The translations under genes were made by a program, and so were the position numbers. 64,000 bases of DNA. Source: Pomphorhynchus laevis (Eukaryota > Acanthocephala > Palaeacanthocephala > Echinorhynchida > Pomphorhynchidae). Under the pieces are notes generated by a model. It was given only the letters and a program-made list of their open reading frames with translations. It was not told the DNA's origin and did no database searches. Positions 56,991-64,000 of the stretch are shown piece by piece. The stretch spans positions 62,001 through 126,000 of the forward strand of contig WNNJ02001180.1 in the NCBI GenBank assembly GCA_012934845.2, given 5' to 3'. Position 1 is the first letter of the stretch. The number at the start of each line of letters is the position of its first letter.

Positions 56991-57353
56991 CTATGAAATA
57001 TCAAAACACAACTTCTCAATAACCTCATTAGCACTTTCGGTATTTTTGTTGTCTTTCCCATCCAGTAATTGTCGTCTCAAATTTTGCAGATGGTTGCAAT
57101 CATGTTTGGCATATCCCGATAGAGAGCGAAACAATAATCGACATATCTAAATAAACGGCAAACGAAGTATATACGTAAATATTTCTCTAGTTGAGACAGA
57201 TACATTACATTCAAGAATCACATTAGCATCATCCATGTACTTGCTTAATCGTTCTTGATTGCCTTTACTCATCTCTGCTTGAACCTGATCAAATATAGCA
57301 GGCAGTGAAGATCTCCTGCACTGTTTAGGGCGTGAACTTCGCAAATTATGCAT
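56991..57353 (-). CDS. ZNF800-like N-terminal fragment, two exons
   Basis: Exon 57353-57204 (acceptor ttttttag directly before the ATG) encodes RRSSLPAIFDQVQAEMSKGN, QERLSKYMDDANVILECN. A 57-bp intron (gtatct...tttatttag) leads to exon 57146-56991, beginning ICRLLFRSLSGYAKHDCNH and ending at a TAG, 101 residues in total. The block VILECNICRLLFRSL matches the first finger of ZNF800 (human: IFECKLCRSLFRGL), and the stretch before it is also in register. The finger's second half (HDCNH) departs from the usual H-x-x-x-[YF]-C, and the protein stops far short of the family (~660 residues). Either a truncated gene, a pseudogene, or the 5' end of a longer gene whose next splice I cannot see. Confidence 0.5.
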
Positions 57354-57825
57354 CTAAAAATTAAGGCATTGTTTAATAATTATTCAATATTTTTATTTCA
57401 TAATCGCATTGTACAAATGACTGCTATTCTGCGAGTTGTTTACCTAGTATGCCTTACACTGCTGGACTAAGCAAACCACTATTCAGTGCGCAATCGTAAA
57501 ACATCGCGCACTGACAGACTTCTTTTATCACTGCGGTACACTAAATAAAATGGAAGTGAACAATCATTTCTTCGTTATTGGCTCATCAGTTCAGATTAGT
57601 TAACTTAATCTACGTATTTTACAGAAGGAGTAAATTAAAAAATATAGATGTCAAAATATTTTGATTTTTTGTAATTATGAATTTTTGTAACCTAAGACTT
57701 TAAAACATGTTTTCAAACCGATTCATTGATAAAATACTGTCATGTTATCAGTTTATCCATCAATCAATGAATAGTAAGGCCAAAATACAGACGGGCCAAA
57801 TAAAAAATCATTTTAGCCAATCAAT
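57354..57825. other. Region upstream of the ZNF800-like exons
   Basis: Could hold a 5' UTR exon and promoter, since the ATG lies directly behind an acceptor. No clear signal seen. Confidence 0.3.
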
Positions 57826-57829
57826 CAAT

Positions 57830-58560
57830 ACTGCGGGGCCAAATGATGCAAATAATGTATTTCATTCGATACAATGTGAACTATCTAGTATAATTTCATA
57901 TTCTAACACAATATTATTTACTATCAATAGAAATGATCTACTTAACAGTTTAAATTTATTTTTAATAAAACTTTGAATTAATTCAGCACTTTGAATTACT
58001 GTGCTGGGATCGTAATCACAAATGCTACCTTTTAAAATATGCTTAAATTATATGCATGATTTCAATTTAAATAATACTTCTCGCGCAATGATAGTACTTC
58101 TCGCATAATGTCACATGCTTGACAAATCAGATTATATAACTGAGTCTAAGTATTTTATACTATATAAATTAAAAATAATTATAAAGAATAAAAAATTATT
58201 AAAGATTTTATACAATTTATATTTATATAAGATATAATTTATTTTTAAAATTTAAAATAAAAAGTAAATTTTATGAATTGACTAATAAATAATATACGAT
58301 ATATTTGAATAATGAATAAGGCTTTTGTCTAGGTCATCATGACGAATATCAGCCCTTTGAATTAATGTGCTGGCATCGTAATCACAAATTATAAATAATA
58401 AATAATTATATAAAATATAGTATAATTATAAAATATAAATTATATATATTATAACTATAAAATATAGTATAATATAGTATATACTCTATAACCTATACTT
58501 TAGGTCATCAAGAGGATCCTGATGACCTAGACAAAACTAATGATATATTAGCCTATCATT
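57830..58560. repeat. Dispersed repeat, copy 2 (partner at 19 kb)
   Basis: Co-linear with 18964-19990 but lacking about 270 bp of the internal duplication. Ends with the same 'ggtcatcaagaggatcctga' palindromic box. Confidence 0.8.
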
Positions 58561-58910
58561 TAAATATGTTAATTTTTATGTTAATTAAATATGTTATACC
58601 CAGTGTAAATGGGTATAATTACACTGGGTTAATTAGAAACACTAATTAACAAATGGAAAATTTTATACCCAGTGTAAATGGGTATATGTTATACCCAGTG
58701 TAAATGGGTATAATTACACTGGGTTAATTAGAAACACTAATTAACAAATGGAAAACACTAATTAACACTGGGTTAATTAGAAACACTAATTAACAAACAC
58801 TAATTAACAATAAACACAAATGGGTATAATTACACTGGGCATATTACACTGGGTTATACCCAGTGTAATATGTTAATTAAATATGTTATACCCAGTGTAA
58901 CCATGTTTGA
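58561..58910. repeat. Palindrome-rich tandem repeat, 'ATACCCAGTGTAA' family
   Basis: 'tatacccagtgtaa' and its reverse complement 'ttacactgggtata' alternate at least ten times, mixed with 'taattagaaacactaattaa' and 'atgttaattaaatatg'. Larger blocks (58602-58670 and 58687-58755) are direct repeats. Confidence 0.9.
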
Positions 58911-59695
58911 GTACAGAGAACATTCAAATAAGTTCTCTGCTTGGGTCAAAAATTAACAATAATTTTTGACCTTTATTTTTTGTAATACCAAATCAATGAT
59001 TGTTTCTAGTAGATTGTCGCTAAAATACTGTTAATTTAGAAATATTATTTTATTACTAAATTCGTTCGACATGTACGAAAACAGTCATTTACTAATCATG
59101 TTAACAATCGATTTAAAACAATGGTGTTAGTTTGAGCTACACTGCTTTCTCCGCAAAACATATTTTTCTCGTTCGGACGTTACTTACATATTATATATTG
59201 TATTGACATCGTGGAATATTAAATAATAGAAAAAAATCATCACCCGAAAAACAATTAATGATTTATTAAAGTAAAAAACACAAAATTCATATATATTTTC
59301 GTTTTTTTTTCTGACTTTTTCGACCCCAGCCAAGTATGGAGCCCCAATCGAGTTTCCTTTCTTTTTTCTTTTTTCTTTCTTTTTGCAGGTTTCGATTGAG
59401 ATTTCTTTGGTTGGATGTCGAGGATAAGAATTTTAAACAAAAATTAAAAATGATAAACTGCTAAAATTCAATTCTAAAAAATAAAAATTCAAAATCATCA
59501 TCAAAAACAAAATTTGGATAAAATTGATATTACCAATAAAATAAAAAATATTTTGTAACAAAATATTTTTTGTCATTTAAACAATGACAAAAAAATGAAG
59601 ATATAATACATTTAATTATACTTTTCTTAATTTCTCTAATTTCTCTGACAAAGCACTTGTAGGCAAGCGCAATATAAAATTAATATATACATCTA
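58911..59695. other. No gene seen; possible 3' flank of LINE-D
   Basis: Contains a pyrimidine-rich run (59297-59385). Read on the minus strand it is purine-rich and could be LINE-D 3' UTR, but I found no clear element end. Confidence 0.35.
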
Positions 59696-59762
59696 ATTTT
59701 AGAAAAATAATCAAACAAATTTCAAACAAGATAAACAAAAACTTATTCAAAACATTTGATTT

Positions 59763-62700
59763 TCAAATTGTAAAATAAAACATATTTTTAATTAATTTAT
59801 TTTTAATTTCAATTTCATTCATAAAAAATTTATTTATTAAAATTAATAATCGTTTTAAAAATAGATATCGTTGTTCTGGAGGGCGATTGTTTGAGTAGAA
59901 GTACAATCCGCTCAATACAAACGCATTGAGCACAATTACACATCTACCCAAACCGGCATTTAATCGTCTCGCTCTTTCAAACATACGTAGCCCTTTTCTA
60001 ACTAATTTGAAACACCTGGCCATATCTGACCTAGGATGCAAACGTGGTTCGAAAACGGATCCCAGAATGCGCACCCGACGCTTTCGATTCCCTGGAAGAG
60101 AATCGAGGAGACGAGTGTGCTTTCCAGGACGCCGAAATCTGTAATGAACAAAATTGCTCTTCGCTGGGTTTAAAGACAAGCCAAACTTCGCTAAGCGATG
60201 AGCAACAATGTCCATTACAGACTTCATTCGCCCTTCAAACCTTGCATCCGACAAGTATTTCTCTTAAATGCGATCGAGATGTCGTCCGCATAAATGATGG
60301 CGTGGGTGTTCCTATCCAAAAGACCCTCCAGAACTCCCCTCGTCACTATCATATAAATGATAGGATACAGAGGTGAGCCCTGGGGAAGTCCTTTGTTGAG
60401 ATGATAGTACTTACCCCCGTCATCATCCAAGTAGAAAGTTCTTGCTTTTAATATACCCAGGACACGATGCAACAAATTACTCGGTATACCATCACTGGTT
60501 AACGTTGTAACTATTGCATCATGCCCCAAGTTGTCGAAGGCCGCCGACACATCCAGCGAATAGAGGACTGCAGGTCGTCTATCGCTGGTGAGAAAACTCT
60601 GCATGGACCTTACTGCCTTAACAGTTCCCCTTCCTCTACGAAACCCGTGAATGTGGTCTCCCAACATATCACGATCTTCGTAGAATCGGGAAAGGATCCT
60701 AGCAAGAGCTCTCTCATACACCATAACAATATTATTAGATATTGTTATGGGTCTTGTGTCTTTAGCATTCGACACCCATCTTCCCTTCGCAAGGAACACC
60801 ACTTTTCCGACCGCAATATCACACCAAGATGCTAAAGGTACCCCTAGCATCTTGGCAGCAATATCCGTCCGAACCCTATCGACGATCAATTTGGTCGCAG
60901 CAGCACATGCCGAAGACCCGTTAGACGAAGTCTTTGGCACGACTGGCCACGCACTCAAAATGTCCTCGATAGTGATGTCCTCTTGCGAATTGTCGATGGT
61001 CGAAAACAAGAGTTCCATACGGATCTTCATCATTTTCCTCTCGGTCCATCCTTCAGCATTGGCTAGGTGTTTCATTTTCATTTCATGAAGTACATTCCCA
61101 AAACCCTTAGAGGATATCCACTTAGAAGCCGCTGCCCTCCAAGAACGGAAGGTGGTTCGCCTAATGGTTTGCCACCATTCCTTTGAAAAATTCTTGTAAG
61201 ACAGCAACTTTTTAGCGTCTACCCTCTGCTCCAACTCTTGAATATCATTCTTGAGCAGAGCCATTTGAGCGATTCTCTGAGACGAAGGATTCGTATCCGT
61301 TCGTAAACCCCAGAGAATACGTTTCAAATGAAGAGCTTTAGGAGTGTACTTGATGTTGGGCGATCGTTTAGTAGTTAAAAATTTATTTGCATTACTAAAA
61401 ATTTCATTATTTAAAATTAATAGAGAATTTGATTCTTTTAATTTATTTGTAAAATTTGTCAAAAACGTCTCATCTAAAATATTCAAACAATCGAAAAAAT
61501 TAAAATTATTATTTATTATAAAATTATTATTGCAAATACTAAAATTTATTATTTCATTAAAAGTATTTTTTAAAATAGTACAAAAAATATCTTTATTATT
61601 TAAATTTATCATTACTTCGCTTATTGATCTATTAAAAGCTTGTATACCGGCCCGTGTCGGTTGGAATCTTATCTTGAAAACTAGTTCCTCCTTCCACGAC
61701 CAATATACAAGCTTATGCCCATCATTAAAAGTATCTGGCAGCAAAGTCTGCTGCCATTTAATTTTAAAATTTGTATTTTTGTTTTGCATAGCAAAATCTA
61801 ACGTGGAGCAATAACCATTGCGACGACGGATAAATGTCCCTTCCGGGGGACATATGACCTCCCATGCTGGAGCGATCATGCTGCCCACCCGAGACCCACC
61901 GTCGTCGTTGAAATCTCCAATTAAAAATTGACCACCCAAATTGAAGATCTTCAACAGCATTGATCGAATCTCTCTCCTCCCCTTTTTCGAACTCCAGGCC
62001 CCCGGCTTGATGTAACAATTTGCTACATAAACTGGGCGTCTAGAGATGAAAAACCGGAGGAGCTGGAATGAACCTACTTCGCTAGTGCCATGCGATAGTA
62101 AAGATGCGCAAAAACGCTTCTTTACCACCGACACTAGGAAGAGTTCCATCCTGAGACCTTCTGCTGACACAAATGTGTCGCAGTCGTCGATCTTGCTGCT
62201 AAAAATCCTCAATTGATCGGGTGATCTTGCTTCCTGCAAGATAAGCACATCTGCCGGTATGAGACTGAAATACTGTATCAGGTTCTTAACAGAACCTATA
62301 TTCCAACTCATTAGGCAGATGTCTTCAAGCGAAGAATACTCAATTCTTCGTTTTTTTCTTGCATTCGAAGCTTTGTGCCAGGAACTGCCCCTCCGACTCG
62401 ACGCCACCTGAAGTGATTCAGGTAACGTCAGCACCTTTATAGCAGTCCCTGGCGCTTTAATCGAAAGACCCTCAGAATCAGTCGATACTACTAAACAATA
62501 GTCCATATTATTGTCCTCATTCTGAGGGCCTTGTATTTGTGACAAATCGTTGAAACAATTAAAAGTAGTCACCGAAATCAATGACTTGTCTTTCTCCTGT
62601 TTCAACGATCTGTATTTGCGTAATGTTGTTGCGTTCAACTCCGATTTGAATTTCTTCAAATCGGATTCGTGGATTACAGCATCTTTTTTTAATTTTGCAT

Positions 62701-63547
62701 TTTCCTGCCTTAAGGCAGCCATATCTTTTTCAATAGTAAGTACTCTCTCGATCAGCATCGCTGCTTGTCCAGCGTGTTGATCCAGAGAGTGACTTTTGGC
62801 TGCCCTAAGGTAGGACTGAGCTTCCTCACAAGCCTTCTTGTTCTCACCGTTTACCCAGGCCAAGTAAGACTTGAACTCTGGACAAACGTGTGAGTACGCC
62901 TTGTGAGGTTGCCTACAGTTTGCACATGTCGGCCTATTTTTATTTCCACATGCTTGTGTTTCGTGTTCTTCTCCGCAGTGGACGCAACGCGGTGACACTT
63001 CTCGACACATGTTCGAAAAATGTCCCCAGCGCTGACATCTATAACACTGCAGATACCGAAAGGCAGCATCGTCTTCGTCGAATATCTTTACAGATATTCG
63101 ATGTCCGCAGATGCTGCCTCCATCTTTCAATTTTTTCAAACTACATATAGTTCCCTTCAAAAGAAAGGAACTATATGATTGATTGTATGATTTGCATGTT
63201 TTCAGAATCCTTACATCATATTGATGTAAGAATTCTTCAACATCTTCTTTCTCCGCAAATGACGGCACATCCCTAAGAATGGCCGTCACTTGTGGAGAAA
63301 TGTCGATAATTTCTATACCCTCTTCTCCAACTAAAGCCGCTTTGAATTTATCTTTCAAAGCTAAGCTTTTGAAGGAGATTCGGTAGAAATTATCTCTTTT
63401 GAAAAACCGTTCGAAGATTTCTCCTCGAACAGTTTTTCTTATTTCCCTCTCTATCTCTCTTATTTTTTTGTTGAGATTATGGTTTTCTTTACATGTTACT
63501 TTAATTGCAAAAGAGTCTTGCTTTATATGCAAGAGCCTCTTTTGCAC
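59763..63547 (-). pseudogene. LINE-D gag-endonuclease-RT in one frame, one frameshift
   Basis: One 1107-codon frame (63547-60224). Coiled-coil-like start; gag part with VTAILRDVPSFAEKEDVEEF and three knuckles CYRCQRWGHFSNMC, CVHCGEEHETQAC, CANCRQPHKAYSHVC. A linker follows, then the APE endonuclease: ICLMSWNIGS, DVLILQEARSPDQLR, VANCYIKPGAW, FLIGDFNDDGGSRVGS, NDGHKLVYW. RT: DTRPITISNNIVMVYERALA, HGFRRGRGTVKAVRSMQSFL, YSLDVSAAFDNLGHDAIV (A), GLPQGSPLYPIIYMI (B), AIIYADDISIAFK (C). Just after motif C the frame shifts (near 60245); the C-terminal part continues at 60254-59763 (MKSVMDIVAHRLAKFGLSLN, YFYSNNRPPEQRYLFLK). The frame opens at GTG and is preceded in frame by TAA; no ATG until the first knuckle. 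An Asn-rich insert (NNNFIINNNFNFF) lies between endonuclease and RT. Confidence 0.85.
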
Positions 63548-63786
63548 TGAAGATTATTTTTCTATATTTTTTAAATTTTCCTCCAGCTGGGAAGAAGATT
63601 TTCTCTTCCCAACTGGCTTAAGGCAATTAGTTCCTTCCAACTGTACTTATGTACTTATATATATGAATAAATAGAAACAAAAAACAAAAAGCAAATACAA
63701 CAAGCAAAAAACAAAAAAAAATAAAATAAAAAAAATTAATAAACTAAACTATATCAAAAGCAAAACTCACCTTTCAGCTATTAATA

Positions 63787-63915
63787 TAGGTCTTGATTCC
63801 GAAAACTTGAAAAGCAATATAGCTCTTGATTCCGAAAACTTGTACACAAATATAGCTCTTGATTCCGAAAACTTGAACACCAATATAGCTCTTGATTCCG
63901 AAAACTTGAACAACA
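63787..63915 (-). repeat. ~36-bp tandem repeats in LINE-D 5' UTR
   Basis: Four units with core 'cttgattccgaaaacttg' (near 63791, 63824, 63859 and 63892) separated by variable 'aacaccaatatagct'-like linkers. They lie upstream of the LINE-D frame on its 5' side. Tandem 5' units act as promoters in some LINEs; that role here is inference. Confidence 0.85.
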
Positions 63916-63934
63916 CTTCCGAAAAAAAACTGCA

Positions 63935-63982
63935 TCACCCGGCTTGTGATATCCGCGTATATATATGTGTGTGAACGACTAG
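63935..63982. repeat. 45-bp sequence shared with 20293-20338
   Basis: 'tgatatccgcgtatatat' followed by 'gtgtgtgaacgactagcg' occurs at both places in the same orientation, next to two different LINEs. Confidence 0.85.
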
Positions 63983-64000
63983 CGTAAAAAATAAACGTCA

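Larger units (their letters stand above)
59700..63940 (-). mobile_element. LINE-D, almost full length
   Basis: APE-type non-LTR retrotransposon, minus strand. 5' UTR with ~36-bp tandem repeats (63787-63915), then one long gag-endonuclease-RT frame and a 3' UTR of uncertain end. Only one frameshift in 3.8 kb of coding sequence plus an early stop, so among the youngest elements here. Confidence 0.8.

Noticed and set aside
62550-63150. Plus-strand frames of 76-156 codons within LINE-D
   Set aside because: They are antisense shadows of the LINE-D gag-pol frame.

Overview
This is a strongly AT-rich eukaryotic window, very probably from an insect. GT-AG introns of ordinary insect size, an SLC7 amino-acid transporter, a GNB1L-type WD40 protein and a ZNF800-type zinc finger support that. 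The choice of repeats (Penelope-like, R1/jockey-type, CR1/L2-type, hAT and Ty3/mag elements) would fit a hymenopteran, but that last step is inference. Most of the window is transposon debris, and only a few host genes are visible.

Layout. 1-7.7 kb: gene-free AT-rich DNA with fragments and terminal modules of one Penelope-like element (PLE) family, plus a ~350-bp tandem repeat carrying a hammerhead-like core. 7.7-10.1 kb: one long, heavily broken copy of an unclassified invertebrate reverse-transcriptase family. 10.1-12.5 kb: the best PLE copy, minus strand, with tandem ~300-bp units at its 3' side. 12.9-18.2 kb: a Ty3-type integrase scrap, small foldback repeats and empty AT-rich DNA. 18.2-29.6 kb: one apparently intact SLC7-family gene on the minus strand. 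I rebuilt it as nine exons whose phases all agree, giving 478 codons. Its introns hold a LINE insertion with a 31-bp target duplication, a (TA)n tract, a hammerhead ribozyme candidate and a 3.9-kb degenerate LINE in the sense direction.

30-40 kb: LINE fragments, two long inverted-repeat (foldback) structures, a dead Ty3/mag gag-protease, and at 39.7-40.1 kb a second copy of the SLC7 first exon with its upstream region. 41.3-44.5 kb: the best LINE-A copy. 46.4-47.3 kb: a single-exon GNB1L homologue. 48.2-50.3 kb: LINE-C with a mutated RT active site. 51.4-52.6 kb: a dead hAT transposase. 52.7-54.6 kb: a LINE-B pol. 54.7-57.4 kb: candidate host exons (one unknown, one ZNF800-like). 58.6-58.9 kb: a palindrome-rich short tandem repeat. 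59.7-63.9 kb: a nearly full-length LINE-D whose gag, endonuclease and RT lie in a single frame and whose 5' end carries ~36-bp tandem repeats.

The four LINE families are named A to D only for this report. A and D share architecture (triple CCHC gag, APE endonuclease, RT). B resembles jockey/I-type pols, and C resembles CR1/L2-type pols. The least explained signals are the two hammerhead-like cores, the covarying pseudoknot-like module at PLE ends, the foldback structures, and the duplicated first exon of the transporter, which could act as an alternative promoter.
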